Assembly (NCBI GenBank): GCA_045586405.1
Contig: JAZNAG010000029.1
Location: 1 to 38,130 of the forward strand
Length of the DNA: 38,130 nt
Direction of reading: 5' to 3'
From: SIG607 sp045586405
GTDB taxonomy: Bacteria; Bacillota; Clostridia; Oscillospirales; Acutalibacteraceae
Position 1 is the first letter of the stretch. The number at the start of each line of letters is the position of its first letter. Below are positions 30,525 through 38,130 of this stretch, one piece after another. The position numbers and the translations under genes were made by a program. Below the pieces are notes generated by a model that had not been told where the DNA came from, did no database searches, and worked only from the letters and a program-made list of their open reading frames with translations.

Positions 30525-32408
30525 GTGAGTAAAATTAACAAATTTCTTCGTGCCATTGGGCTTGTACTAATTGATATTTTTATAGTATTGTTCTCCTACA
30601 CCTTTTCGCTTTTTCTTAGATATGATGATTTAGAAAGTTTTGTTAATTCTGATTATCTTCAGATCCTGCTTAACTGTCTTCCGTTGATTTTGATAGTATA
30701 TCTTATGGTATTTACTATAATGAATTTTTATCGCACAATTTGGCATTATGCAGGTGTTATGGAAATTGCTAAGGTTGCTATTTCATCTGTACTTGCTACA
30801 TTTTTTGTGTTCGGTATACTGTTTGTTTATGCTGCATATAAGGGTTCCCTTGAAATACAGCTTGCGGTTCTTCCAGAGGCAGTATATTTTACAGTTCCTT
30901 TCTTTATTGCCGGCTTTATAACTATTGAACGTTTTACAATAAGGGCTATAAGAAAAAGTGCTGATAAGAGTAAAAAAAATAATAAAACATTGTCAGGCAG
31001 AATAATGATAATCGGCGCCGGTGATGCGACCTCACTGCTTCTTAATAATATGAATGTCAGTGATTCTTATAGCGGTGCAAAGCCTGTATGTCTTATTGAC
31101 GATAATCCCAAGAAACAGGGTATGTATTTGCACAACTGTCCTGTTGTGGGTACAAGACATGATATTGTAAAGGTTGCAAAAGCTAAGAAAATTGATTTAA
31201 TTATTTTCTGCATACCTTCTTGTCCTGCTGAAGAAAAAGCTAAAATACTCAAAATATGTCAGCTTACAGAATGTAAACTTAAAACTCTGCCACCTATATA
31301 CCAGCTTGCAAATGCTGATGAAGTTTCTGCAAGAAATGTACGTAATGTAGAAATCGAGGACCTTTTGGGCAGAGATCCCATAAAGCTTGAGCTTGACTGT
31401 GTTTCTGAATATGTTGGCGGTAAAACCGTTCTTGTAACAGGTGGCGGCGGTTCTATAGGTAGCGAACTTTCTCGTCAGATAGCTGCAAACAACCCCAAAA
31501 AACTTGTTATTTTTGATATTTACGAAAACAACGCTTATGACATTCAAAACGAACTTAAGCGCACATATCCTGAGCTTGATTTAGAGGTACTTATAGGCTC
31601 TGTTCGTGACTCAAGAAGAATAAGCCAGGTGTTCAAAAAATATCGTCCTCAGGTCGTATATCATGCGGCTGCACATAAACATGTACCGCTTATGGAAGAT
31701 AGTCCTAACGAGGCTATAAAGAACAATGTTTTCGGTACACTTAAAACAGTAAGAGCTGCTGATAAATACGGTACAGAACGTTTTGTACTTATTTCAACCG
31801 ATAAAGCCGTAAACCCCACAAACATTATGGGCGCTTCAAAGCGTATGTGTGAAATGATTGTTCAGTCTTATAACAAAATGAGTAATACTAATTTTGTGGC
31901 TGTTCGATTTGGTAATGTTTTAGGCAGTAACGGCAGCGTTGTTCCGCTGTTTAAACATCAGATAGAAAACGGCGGTCCCGTAACCGTAACAGATCCTTCT
32001 ATTATAAGATATTTCATGACCATTCCTGAAGCAGTGTCTCTTGTATTACAAGCAGGTGCTTATGCTAAGGGCGGCGAAATATTTGTACTTGATATGGGTG
32101 AGCCGGTTAAAATACTTGACCTTGCCGAAAACCTTATTAAACTTTCGGGCTATACACCTTATGTTGATATGGATATTAAGTTTACAGGCCTTCGTCCCGG
32201 CGAGAAAAAGTATGAAGAACTGCTTATGAGTGAAGAGGGACTTTTACAGACCGATAACAAACTTATTTACATCGGCAGACCTATTGAATTTGATGAAAAT
32301 GCATTTATTAAATCGCTTGATGATTATAAAGACAATATTTATAATGACGATGACGAAATTAGAGATTGGGTAAAAAAATTCGTTCCTACATATCATAAAC
32401 CCGAATAA
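30525..32408 (+). CDS. WbpM/CapD/PglF-type UDP-sugar 4,6-dehydratase (membrane)
   Basis: A 627-residue inner-membrane enzyme: four N-terminal helices (residues ~10-145), a first Rossmann-like domain (MIIGAGDATSLLL, ~160-280) and the SDR catalytic domain. The NAD(P) motif begins at T305 (TGGGGSIGSE), and STDKAVNPTNIMGASKR contains the Met-xxx-Lys arrangement (Met for the usual Tyr) typical of long WbpM/PglF dehydratases. It should convert UDP-GlcNAc to UDP-4-keto-6-deoxy-GlcNAc for surface glycan synthesis. The start is GTG with AAGGAG 7 nt upstream. It is a solitary gene here with no other glycan genes nearby. A terminator follows. Confidence 0.9.
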   Translation: MSKINKFLRAIGLVLIDIFIVLFSYTFSLFLRYDDLESFVNSDYLQILLNCLPLILIVYLMVFTIMNFYRTIWHYAGVMEIAKVAISSVLATFFVFGILFVYAAYKGSLEIQLAVLPEAVYFTVPFFIAGFITIERFTIRAIRKSADKSKKNNKTLSGRIMIIGAGDATSLLLNNMNVSDSYSGAKPVCLIDDNPKKQGMYLHNCPVVGTRHDIVKVAKAKKIDLIIFCIPSCPAEEKAKILKICQLTECKLKTLPPIYQLANADEVSARNVRNVEIEDLLGRDPIKLELDCVSEYVGGKTVLVTGGGGSIGSELSRQIAANNPKKLVIFDIYENNAYDIQNELKRTYPELDLEVLIGSVRDSRRISQVFKKYRPQVVYHAAAHKHVPLMEDSPNEAIKNNVFGTLKTVRAADKYGTERFVLISTDKAVNPTNIMGASKRMCEMIVQSYNKMSNTNFVAVRFGNVLGSNGSVVPLFKHQIENGGPVTVTDPSIIRYFMTIPEAVSLVLQAGAYAKGGEIFVLDMGEPVKILDLAENLIKLSGYTPYVDMDIKFTGLRPGEKKYEELLMSEEGLLQTDNKLIYIGRPIEFDENAFIKSLDDYKDNIYNDDDEIRDWVKKFVPTYHKPE

Positions 32409-32412
32409 AACT

Positions 32413-32445
32413 AAAACCTTGCAAATTTTATTTGCAAGGTTTTTT
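32413..32445 (+). terminator. Intrinsic terminator of the WbpM-like gene
   Basis: A 13-bp stem (32413-32425 with 32431-32443, core CCTTGCAAA/TTTGCAAGG) with a 5-nt loop and T6. Confidence 0.9.
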
Positions 32446-32495
32446 ATGTAATTTAAAAGTTTTTAAGCTCATATATTATATGGGGAGGTAGACTT

Positions 32496-32978
32496 ATGAG
32501 TGAAAAAACTTTTGATGAATATTTATCTGAAATGATGAAAATGTATCAAAGCAACAAAGCGGTGTTTGCTGTGGCAGAAGAAGCAGTTGCTGAGTATAAC
32601 GGTAATGGAAGTGTTATAGTTGTTGTTAACGGCGGAAATAATGCAGTACCGCTGAAAAACGCAACTGTTACGATAATGGATACAACTGGTGCTGTTATAA
32701 AAGAATTACAGACCGACGAAAGCGGAAAGACCGATTTTATAGAGCTTCCTGCACCGATTTTATCAGAATCTTTAGAACCAAGCACTACGGGTAAACGTGT
32801 GTTTGCTTATTATGATATATCAGCCTCTAAAGAAAATTATGTAACCGATACAAAGAAAAATGTACCTGTTTTCGATTCAACCGTATCAATACAAGAATTT
32901 AATCTTGTGTGGCTTCCGGCTTCAAATGGTGAAAATTCACCTACCACCGAAAATGAAGGTAACCCATATACCCTTTAG
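32496..32978 (+). CDS. Uncharacterised protein with a carboxypeptidase-regulatory/transthyretin-like beta domain
   Basis: A 160-residue protein without signal peptide. Residues ~1-35 are helical and charged; ~38-140 read like a prealbumin-type beta-sandwich (GSVIVVVNGGNNAVPLKNA, then VTIMDTTGAVIKELQTDESG, a turn pattern that recurs in such domains); the tail is Ser/Asn/Thr-rich. I do not recognise a named family. A strong GGGGAGG precedes the ATG and the next gene starts 14 nt after the stop, so it is made with the SpoIID-like, peptidoglycan-binding protein. A spore-envelope role is a guess from that neighbour and the ger operon. Confidence 0.65.
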   Translation: MSEKTFDEYLSEMMKMYQSNKAVFAVAEEAVAEYNGNGSVIVVVNGGNNAVPLKNATVTIMDTTGAVIKELQTDESGKTDFIELPAPILSESLEPSTTGKRVFAYYDISASKENYVTDTKKNVPVFDSTVSIQEFNLVWLPASNGENSPTTENEGNPYTL

Positions 32979-32992
32979 AAAGGAGATAGAGT

Positions 32993-34342
32993 ATGCCGCT
33001 TAATCCGGTTATTCCTACCGAAATTACGGTGCATCTCGGCACCCCTCAAAGCAACGCCGAAAATATTACAGTACCTTTTATTGATTATATTAAAAATGTG
33101 GCTTCAAGCGAAATATATCCTACTTGGCCAGAAAATGCATTAAGAGCTAATATATACGCTATAATTACTTTTGCTCTTAACCGCATATATACTGAATGGT
33201 ATAAAAGTCAGGGGTATGATTTTGATATAACAAATTCTACTCAGTTTGACCAGGCTTATGTAAAGGGGAGAACTGTTTTTGAAAATATATCACAAATAGT
33301 TGATGAGATTTTTAATAGCTATGTAGTAAAGCAGGGTAGTATACAGCCGTTTTTTACTCAGTTTTGTAATGGCACAACTTCTACTTGTGCAGGGCTTTCT
33401 CAGTGGGGCACCGTAACACTTGCCAATGAGGGCAGAACACCTTTCGAAATCTTACAAAACTATTACGGTGACGATATAAATATAATTATGAATGCTCCGG
33501 TTGCCGATGTTGATGAGTCGTACCCCGGCAGACCGCTTAAAATAGGTGACAGCGGAAATGATGTGAAAATAATTCAGAATCAGTTGAATTCTATTTCTAA
33601 AAATTATCCGGCAATTAAATATATAATGATGCCTAACGGTGTATTTGATACAAGAACAGAAAATGCTGTAAAAAAATTTCAAGAGATATTCTTTTTGCCT
33701 GTGACAGGGCAGGTAGATAAAGCAACCTGGTATAAAATTAAAAGATACTTTACCGGTGTAAGACGCTTAACTGAGTTAAACGCTATAGGTATAACTGTAG
33801 AAGAGGCAGCGCTGCCTTATGAAACAGAATTAAAAGAAGGGGATAGCGGCGGAAGTATAACGGCAATACAGTATTATCTGAATGTTATTGCATATTTTAA
33901 CGGTAATCTTAACACTATGCCTATTGATTCGGTTTTCGGTGAACAAACGACAAATGCTGTTAAGGTTTTTCAGCAATATTTTTCTCTTCCCGTTACCGGT
34001 ATAGTTGACCGAGACACCTGGAATAAAATCTCCGATGTGTATAATGATGTGGTTAAAAATCTTCCTGAGGGATATGCAGGGGTACAGGCTCAGCTGTACC
34101 CGGGTTTTGTGCTTAGCGAGGGTATGAGAGGCGAAGATGTGAGAAATCTTCAAACCTATCTAAGCCGTATTGCAGATGTTTTACCGCAAATCAGCAAAAT
34201 TACTCCTGACGGAATTTTTGGTCCTGCTACAACTCAGGCGGTCAAGGATTTTCAGTCGCTTTACGGACTTCCGGTTACTGGAAGTGTCGGTCCGTGGACC
34301 TGGTTTTATATTGCTAGAGAATATGATGCTATTGTTCTTTAA
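32993..34342 (+). CDS. SpoIID-like protein with three peptidoglycan-binding repeats
   Basis: A 449-residue protein with no signal peptide. Residues ~25-175 resemble the SpoIID/LytB domain (PFIDYIKNVASSEIYPTWP, ALRANIYAIITFALNR, then FCNGTTSTCAGLSQWG and EILQNYYGDD). SpoIID itself is a membrane-anchored lytic transglycosylase of engulfment; here the anchor is absent and the catalytic Glu is not obvious. Three PG_binding_1 repeats follow at ~185-255, ~283-350 and ~377-446, each ending VTG plus TW (LPVTGQVDKATW, LPVTGIVDRDTW, LPVTGSVGPWTW). It is likely made in the mother cell or forespore and bound to cortex or coat. Its end overlaps the convergent gerB by 14 nt. Confidence 0.8.
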   Translation: MPLNPVIPTEITVHLGTPQSNAENITVPFIDYIKNVASSEIYPTWPENALRANIYAIITFALNRIYTEWYKSQGYDFDITNSTQFDQAYVKGRTVFENISQIVDEIFNSYVVKQGSIQPFFTQFCNGTTSTCAGLSQWGTVTLANEGRTPFEILQNYYGDDINIIMNAPVADVDESYPGRPLKIGDSGNDVKIIQNQLNSISKNYPAIKYIMMPNGVFDTRTENAVKKFQEIFFLPVTGQVDKATWYKIKRYFTGVRRLTELNAIGITVEEAALPYETELKEGDSGGSITAIQYYLNVIAYFNGNLNTMPIDSVFGEQTTNAVKVFQQYFSLPVTGIVDRDTWNKISDVYNDVVKNLPEGYAGVQAQLYPGFVLSEGMRGEDVRNLQTYLSRIADVLPQISKITPDGIFGPATTQAVKDFQSLYGLPVTGSVGPWTWFYIAREYDAIVL

Positions 34343-35336
34343 TTCTTTTAGATTTAATCCAAAATGTCGGCAAAATTATAAATAAGGGTAAAAGTATATA
34401 TGGCGATACCTTCATAATATCTATATTTTTGAAATAAGAAACAAATAATGAAACAGCACCGAAAATTACGAGAACAATAGGTAAAAAGATTTTTTTGGTC
34501 TTGGGAAAAGTAATGCAAAAGCTTTTTTTTGCTACAAGAACGCAAAGGGCAGTTTTTGAGAGGCTAGCTGTGAAATATATTAAATATGAGAAGCCTTCTA
34601 AACGGCTATAGCTATTACCAAGGGTTATTATACTAACGCTCGAAGCATAAGGGTGAATAAGTTGTGAAGAAAGCTCGTAACCCATAATGGCGATACTTTG
34701 TAAAAAAGTAATAAAGAGTAATACTGAGCCTAAAAGATAACCTTTAAAATATATTTTCTGGTTGTTTTTTGAAATAAAACCAAAAAGACAAACGGCTGGC
34801 GCAAAACTTAAAGATATATAAGAAAAGCATTCGTAAAAGATACCTTTAAGATCAAATTCGTTTTGTGGTAAAAGACCGCTGAAACTCATATTTTTTGTCG
34901 AAAGAATAAACATCAAAAGCATAATAACAGTTATAACAAGACCGCCTGCAAAAGCGGTCTTAATTATTACCTTTTCGTCGCTTACTGAAAGTATATATAC
35001 TAAAATAAGATAAAGGACAATCGGGAATAAACTATTTATTTCGGGTAATATTACTTTGTCTGAAAAGGTAATAAAGTTACGCATACAAATTATCCCCGAA
35101 AAAAGACAGTAAAGGCTGTAAAAGATAATAAAAACTTTACCGTATATTGTGTCTGTTTTTAAATTGTTTTTTATTTTATCATACAAGATAAATAGCGGTA
35201 GCGAAATGATAAGCGCAAGAATAATTCCAAAAAAAGCGTTTGAACCGTATTTTGTAAAAGGTAGGTTAATTACTGAATTGCCAAGGATAAAAACAGCTAC
35301 AACAAAAATTAAAGGAATAGAGCCCGAACTTTTCAA
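34329..35336 (-). CDS. GerB-family spore germination permease
   Basis: A 335-residue, ten-helix membrane protein of the amino-acid-permease-like spore germination family (start KSSGSIPLIFVVAVFILG; helices throughout; FITFSDKVILPEINSLFP; C-terminal ILPTFWIKSKR). In GerA-type receptors this B subunit binds the germinant. It is the last gene of a gerA-gerC-gerB operon, overlapping the GerC-like gene by 4 nt. The A-C-B order occurs in some clostridia, unlike the A-B-C order of Bacillus subtilis. It is somewhat shorter than the usual ~360 residues. The convergent overlap with the SpoIID-like gene means antisense 3' ends. Confidence 0.85.
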   Translation of the reverse strand: MKSSGSIPLIFVVAVFILGNSVINLPFTKYGSNAFFGIILALIISLPLFILYDKIKNNLKTDTIYGKVFIIFYSLYCLFSGIICMRNFITFSDKVILPEINSLFPIVLYLILVYILSVSDEKVIIKTAFAGGLVITVIMLLMFILSTKNMSFSGLLPQNEFDLKGIFYECFSYISLSFAPAVCLFGFISKNNQKIYFKGYLLGSVLLFITFLQSIAIMGYELSSQLIHPYASSVSIITLGNSYSRLEGFSYLIYFTASLSKTALCVLVAKKSFCITFPKTKKIFLPIVLVIFGAVSLFVSYFKNIDIMKVSPYILLPLFIILPTFWIKSKRIKEQ

Positions 35337-35902
35337 AATAACACCTCTTTGTCAATAAAGTCGATTATTTCATAACCGTTTTTGTGCAGTGCAATTAAGG
35401 GTAAATTAATATGACTATTTTTATATGCATTACGAAGCACCACATAAAGCGGATAATTATGATTATTGTTTATAAGATATTCCGATAATGAATAATCGTT
35501 ATCTTTTTCTACAAAGTTATCGAAGCCATCTGCAAAAACAATGCTTGAGTTAAGCGGAAACTGATTATAATCTTTAAGTGATGTTAAAATATCGCCTAAA
35601 AATTTACTGTCCGTTTTTGCACTTATAACTGTTACAGAACAATGTGAAAGAGATAACTTTTTTACAAGTGTGCTGTTTATATTATCAATACATTCATTAA
35701 AGTCTTTGCCTGTAGCTGTAGCACTTTCATTTTCTTCGTCATACTGTTTTAAAATTTTTGCTGTTACGGTATAACCGCTATTATCCAGTTCGATAAAAAT
35801 TGCTGAAGTTATGGCTATTTGCTCTATTTCACTGTAGTCTTTTAAGGTAAAGGTTGCCGGAAAAAGTAAAAGTATTAAGATAATAGTTATAATCTTTTTC
35901 AT
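35333..35902 (-). CDS. Short GerC-like germinant receptor subunit without lipobox
   Basis: A 189-residue protein with an N-terminal hydrophobic segment (KKIITIILILLLFPATF) followed by KDYSEIEQIAI, which aligns with the start of mature GerC proteins (usually CWDxREIEDLAI). The cysteine that should be lipidated is Leu, and no Cys occurs in the first ~65 residues, so it cannot be a standard lipoprotein; an uncleaved anchor is likely. Typical GerC proteins have ~370-400 residues and three domains; this has only the first, or a reduced set. It overlaps gerA and gerB by 4 nt on each side, so it is translated as part of the receptor operon and is not a random fragment. Confidence 0.72.
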   Translation of the reverse strand: MKKIITIILILLLFPATFTLKDYSEIEQIAITSAIFIELDNSGYTVTAKILKQYDEENESATATGKDFNECIDNINSTLVKKLSLSHCSVTVISAKTDSKFLGDILTSLKDYNQFPLNSSIVFADGFDNFVEKDNDYSLSEYLINNNHNYPLYVVLRNAYKNSHINLPLIALHKNGYEIIDFIDKEVLF

Positions 35903-37377
35903 TTTTTACTCACTTTCTGACGCACCTTATTTTTGCTTATATTAACGGGACGAAGAATCATTTTTTTAAAGGGAAAACGAAGAATAGTATCCTTTAAATT
36001 TTGAAAAGACGGATATAAAATTGCATTGGTAGTATCAACAGAAAAAGAAGTGCCCGAAAAAATTATAGCTAAAAGACAGAATATACCTGCCATATATCCA
36101 AATAAGCCGAAAAAATTGCCCAAGAAAACCAAGGCGATTTTTGAGTAAAAAACAGCGCCTTTAAGTCTTTGTACCATTAATCCAGAAATACCGCTTAGAG
36201 CAACAATAATTAACATTGGCGCACTTACGATATTTGCTGATACAGCTGCTTGTCCAACCACAAGACCGCCAACAATACTTAAAGCGTGTCCCATACTTTG
36301 TGGTGCTCTCAGCCCCGTTTCTCTAAGTATTTCGAATATGAAAATCAGAATTACACATTCAATAACTGCTGAAAATGGTACGTGTTGACGTGACTGTGCG
36401 GTTGTTAAGAAAAACGGTGTAGGTAACAAATGCTTGTGATGGGTAATTAGCGCCAAAAATACTGACGGTACGCTGATGCTTAAGAAAAAACATATATACC
36501 GAAGTAATCTGCCTATTGCTGCAACCGTGTAGTTTAAATAATAATCATCATCTGACTGAAAATTTTCGCTGAAAAGATATGGCGCGGTGATAACAACAGG
36601 AGTTCCGTCTACAAGTATGGCAATGCGCCCCTCTAAAAGCCTTGCGGCAACTATATCGGGACGTTCGGTGGTTCCAACAATCTTAAAGAGCCTAAATTCT
36701 TTGCCGCAAATAAGCTCACTAATGTAATTTGCATCCAAAATACCGTCTATATCAATTTTTTTAAGCTTTTCTTTTATAATGTTTAGTACCTTTCTGTTAA
36801 CAATACTGTCAAGATAGGTTATAAACACTCTTGTGTCGGTGCATCTGCCAATAAATAGACTTTCAACGCAAAGATCAGGAGTAGGGAGCTTACGCCTGAG
36901 CATTGCCATATTAAGCATAATTGCTTCGTCAAAACCCTCTCTTGGTCCTTGAAGTACCTTTTCGTCACCGGGCTCCGAAATGCCTCTTGCTCGCCAACCT
37001 TTTGTGTTAACGGTGATAGCCGTTTTAGTACCATCAATGATAAGTAATGCATCTCCGTATTCTATTGCTCTCAGCATATCTTGAATATTGTCGGTTGTGC
37101 TGCTTTCTGCCGCAAAAATAATGTTATTTACAATGTATTCACTGAATGGTACAGAAAGTTCGCCACGGAATTCTAATAGCGGCTCAAGTAGAGATTCGTT
37201 AAGAAGTTCGTTGTTTACCATACCGTCAAAAAAGAATAATGCGCATTTATGATATGAACTTATATAAAATTCCCTCATTCTGATTATTGCATCATTTTTA
37301 AATATATTTTTTATGGTGGATATGTCGCTATTTATATCACCGCTGAGTTTATTAAGCTTAAAAGTATCAAAATCCAT
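35899..37377 (-). CDS. GerA-family spore germination protein
   Basis: The A subunit (about 492 residues) of a GerA-type germinant receptor in the spore inner membrane. A soluble N-terminal part (~1-270) includes the conserved WRARGISEPGDEKVLQGPRE. The membrane part has the family block DDDYYLNYTVAAIGRLLRY, FEILRETGLRAPQSMG and IVGGLVVGQAAVSA. I choose the ATG at 37377 with GGTGA just upstream; the frame extends back to a TTG at 37404 without a better site. It heads the three-gene operon and is divergent from tRNA-Leu. A forespore sigma-G promoter is expected, but I could not identify one convincingly. Confidence 0.9.
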   Translation of the reverse strand: MDFDTFKLNKLSGDINSDISTIKNIFKNDAIIRMREFYISSYHKCALFFFDGMVNNELLNESLLEPLLEFRGELSVPFSEYIVNNIIFAAESSTTDNIQDMLRAIEYGDALLIIDGTKTAITVNTKGWRARGISEPGDEKVLQGPREGFDEAIMLNMAMLRRKLPTPDLCVESLFIGRCTDTRVFITYLDSIVNRKVLNIIKEKLKKIDIDGILDANYISELICGKEFRLFKIVGTTERPDIVAARLLEGRIAILVDGTPVVITAPYLFSENFQSDDDYYLNYTVAAIGRLLRYICFFLSISVPSVFLALITHHKHLLPTPFFLTTAQSRQHVPFSAVIECVILIFIFEILRETGLRAPQSMGHALSIVGGLVVGQAAVSANIVSAPMLIIVALSGISGLMVQRLKGAVFYSKIALVFLGNFFGLFGYMAGIFCLLAIIFSGTSFSVDTTNAILYPSFQNLKDTILRFPFKKMILRPVNISKNKVRQKVSKK

Positions 37378-37437
37378 AAAATCACCGAATATAGTATCAC
37401 CCAAAAAACATACATTATAAAAAAATAGAAAAAACTC

Positions 37438-37467
37438 TTGATTTATATATAAGCCATAGTGTATAAT
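37438..37467 (+). promoter_or_regulatory. Sigma-A promoter for tRNA-Leu
   Basis: TTGATT at 37438-37443, an 18-bp spacer and TATAAT at 37462-37467, 15 nt before the mature tRNA. Confidence 0.65.
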
Positions 37468-37482
37468 AAACGAGTCGCACAG

Positions 37483-37569
37483 GCCGGTGTGTTGGAATTG
37501 GCAGACGAGGTGGACTCAAAATCCATTGATGGCGACATCGTGCGGGTTCAAGTCCCGCCACCGGCACCA
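37483..37569 (+). tRNA. tRNA-Leu (CAA anticodon)
   Basis: An 87-nt class II tRNA: acceptor GCCGGTG/CACCGGC, anticodon loop CTCAAAA (anticodon CAA, reading UUG), a long variable arm, T-arm GCGGGTTCAAGTCCCGC and encoded ACCA. Confidence 0.95.
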
Positions 37570-37611
37570 ACAAAACAGATGCTGATTTGTCGGCATCTGT
37601 TTTGTTTATAT
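37552..37611 (+). repeat. 60-bp direct repeat, copy 1 (tRNA-Leu 3' end plus terminator)
   Basis: Identical over 60 bp to 37742-37801. It covers the 3' half of the T-arm, the acceptor 3' strand, ACCA and the downstream terminator hairpin. Confidence 0.95.
37572..37607 (+). terminator. tRNA-Leu terminator, copy 1
   Basis: AAAACAGATGC (37572-37582) pairs with GCATCTGTTTT (37593-37603), with a 10-nt loop and a T-rich tail. Confidence 0.85.
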
Positions 37612-37616
37612 CTAAT

Positions 37617-37748
37617 GCGGGACTTGAACCCTAAGAGGGCTGACGGCGTTAGATCAAACTGTCGGTGACAGTTTGATAGCCGGAAGGTGTGCAGTCATTA
37701 CGACAGTAATGACAAGCAGTGCGGGATGCGCAGCATACCGCGTCCCGC
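37617..37748. mobile_element. tRNA-derived, hairpin-rich 132-bp insertion-like element
   Basis: The stretch has imperfectly defined ends but carries terminal inverted repeats GCGGGAC (37617-37623) and GTCCCGC (37742-37748). Its left end (37617-37631) is an exact inverted copy of 15 bp of the tRNA-Leu T-arm (37544-37558). Inside are an 11-bp perfect hairpin (37653-37663 with 37667-37677), an 8-bp hairpin (37694-37701 with 37706-37713) and a nested GCGGGA/TCCCGC hairpin (37721-37748). It has no coding capacity. It could be a MITE-like element, a structured RNA, or the product of local rearrangement. Confidence 0.5.
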
Positions 37749-37801
37749 CACCGGCACCAACAAAACAGATGCTGATTTGTCGGCATCTGTTTTGTTTATA
37801 T
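37742..37801 (+). repeat. 60-bp direct repeat, copy 2
   Basis: A perfect second copy of 37552-37611, offset by 190 bp. It restores a tRNA 3' end, CCA and terminator downstream of the insert, without a tRNA 5' half. Confidence 0.95.
37762..37797 (+). terminator. tRNA-Leu terminator, copy 2
   Basis: Exact duplicate of the hairpin at 37572. If the first copy leaks, transcripts would include the hairpin-rich element and end here. Confidence 0.8.
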
Positions 37802-37812
37802 TGCTGAACTTA

Positions 37813-37841
37813 TTGATTTGCTTTCAAAACAGTGATATAAT
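37813..37841 (+). promoter_or_regulatory. Sigma-A promoter for the histidine phosphatase gene
   Basis: TTGATT at 37813-37818, a 17-bp spacer and an extended -10 (TGA then TATAAT at 37836-37841). Confidence 0.68.
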
Positions 37842-37882
37842 TTGTACAGTAAATTCCAATATATGTATCAATAGGTGAGATT

Positions 37883-38130
37883 ATGATATATTTAATGAGA
37901 CACGGTGCCGATCCATCTGACCGCCTCGGCGGATGGAGTACATACGGACTTACAGAAAAAGGTAAAGAACAAGTTCATAACGCAAAAAACAGTTTATATG
38001 ACAAAGGAATAACACAAATTTATTCAAGTGATTTAGTCAGAGCAAAAGAAACTGCTGAAATTGTGGCGAATGCGCTTTCTTTAGAAATCACATACCTGCC
38101 TCAATTTCGTGAATCCAATAACGGATTATT
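37883..38130 (+). CDS. Histidine phosphatase / phosphoglycerate mutase-family protein (5' part)
   Basis: The first 82 codons of a gene that runs off the window. The start MIYLMRHGADP contains the RHG motif whose His is phosphorylated during catalysis in the histidine phosphatase superfamily. LTEKGKEQ and YSSDLVRAKETAEIV are the conserved segments that follow in this family. The substrate cannot be told from this part; candidates include alpha-ribazole phosphatase (CobC-like) and broad phosphatases. AGGTGAG lies 5 nt upstream of the ATG. Confidence 0.85.
   Translation, partial: MIYLMRHGADPSDRLGGWSTYGLTEKGKEQVHNAKNSLYDKGITQIYSSDLVRAKETAEIVANALSLEITYLPQFRESNNGL

Noticed and set aside
37360..37404. 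A GATACTA box upstream of gerA as a sigma-G promoter
   Set aside because: No matching -35 element was found at the right distance, so the match is too weak to list.
37552..37801. Interpreting the 60-bp repeats as attL/attR of a prophage or integrative element
   Set aside because: Only 130 bp separate them, with no integrase or other gene; at most this is a remnant or a MITE-like unit.
37459..37878. Two plus-strand open frames of 69 and 63 codons across tRNA-Leu and the repeat element
   Set aside because: Their sequence is the translated tRNA and hairpin repeats. They are not proteins.
1..38130. CRISPR arrays, insertion sequences with transposase, rRNA genes, phage genes
   Set aside because: None seen: no regularly spaced repeats, no transposase or phage-like products, no rRNA sequence.

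Overview
The window is AT-rich bacterial DNA with strong AGGAGG-type ribosome binding sites, near-consensus sigma-A promoters (mostly TTGaca, 17 bp, TATAAT) and U-tailed hairpin terminators. An NADH-linked trimeric [FeFe] hydrogenase, a spore germination (ger) operon and a SpoIID-like protein point to an anaerobic, spore-forming Clostridia member, probably of the Oscillospiraceae/Ruminococcaceae type. That placement is inferred from gene content and style, not from a marker gene.

Layout. 1-190: end of glyceraldehyde-3-phosphate dehydrogenase. 305-2586: malQ convergent with an AraC regulator. 2730-5411: NhaC-family antiporter with an apparent signal peptide, then a TtcA-like tRNA thiolase whose promoter lies in the loop of the antiporter's terminator. 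5446-5535: tRNA-Ser(GCT), minus strand. 5705-7302: two convergent YitT/YczE-type membrane proteins. 7457-10677: trmB, a radical SAM gene overlapping it by 4 nt, and a convergent RsmB/RsmF-like methyltransferase.

10890-19071: a ten-gene, tightly packed hydrogenase operon. The structural subunits are HydC (NuoE-like), HydB (NuoF-like) and HydA, plus a small [2Fe-2S] protein. Between hydC and hydB sit six genes that look like a signalling set: two DRTGG proteins, an RsbT-like ATPase, a ferredoxin/[FeFe]-hydrogenase-like protein with the L1 motif of sensory enzymes, a PHP phosphoesterase-like protein and a second histidine-kinase-like ATPase. A Rex-like operator lies upstream of the promoter. This is the most interesting system in the window: a candidate H2 or redox-sensing switch built into the hydrogenase operon.

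19181-25060: a ComEC-like metallo-beta-lactamase lipoprotein with DUF3006; a GH36 alpha-galactosidase preceded by decayed gene remnants; a divergent PocR/AraC regulator; and an FAD-dependent oxidoreductase with a terminator hairpin in its leader. 25239-26615: DUF554 and DUF421 membrane proteins. 26770-30429: a heterodimeric ABC exporter with one degenerate ATP site. 30525-32408: a WbpM/CapD-type nucleotide-sugar dehydratase. 32496-34342: a small beta-fold protein and a SpoIID-like protein with three peptidoglycan-binding repeats, convergent with a gerA-gerC-gerB operon (37377-34329) whose GerC is short and lacks the lipobox cysteine.

37483-38130: tRNA-Leu(CAA), then a 60-bp perfect direct repeat of the tRNA 3' end plus terminator flanking a hairpin-rich 130-bp insert, then the start of a histidine phosphatase gene. 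Convergent genes here repeatedly share one bidirectional terminator that contains their stop codons.
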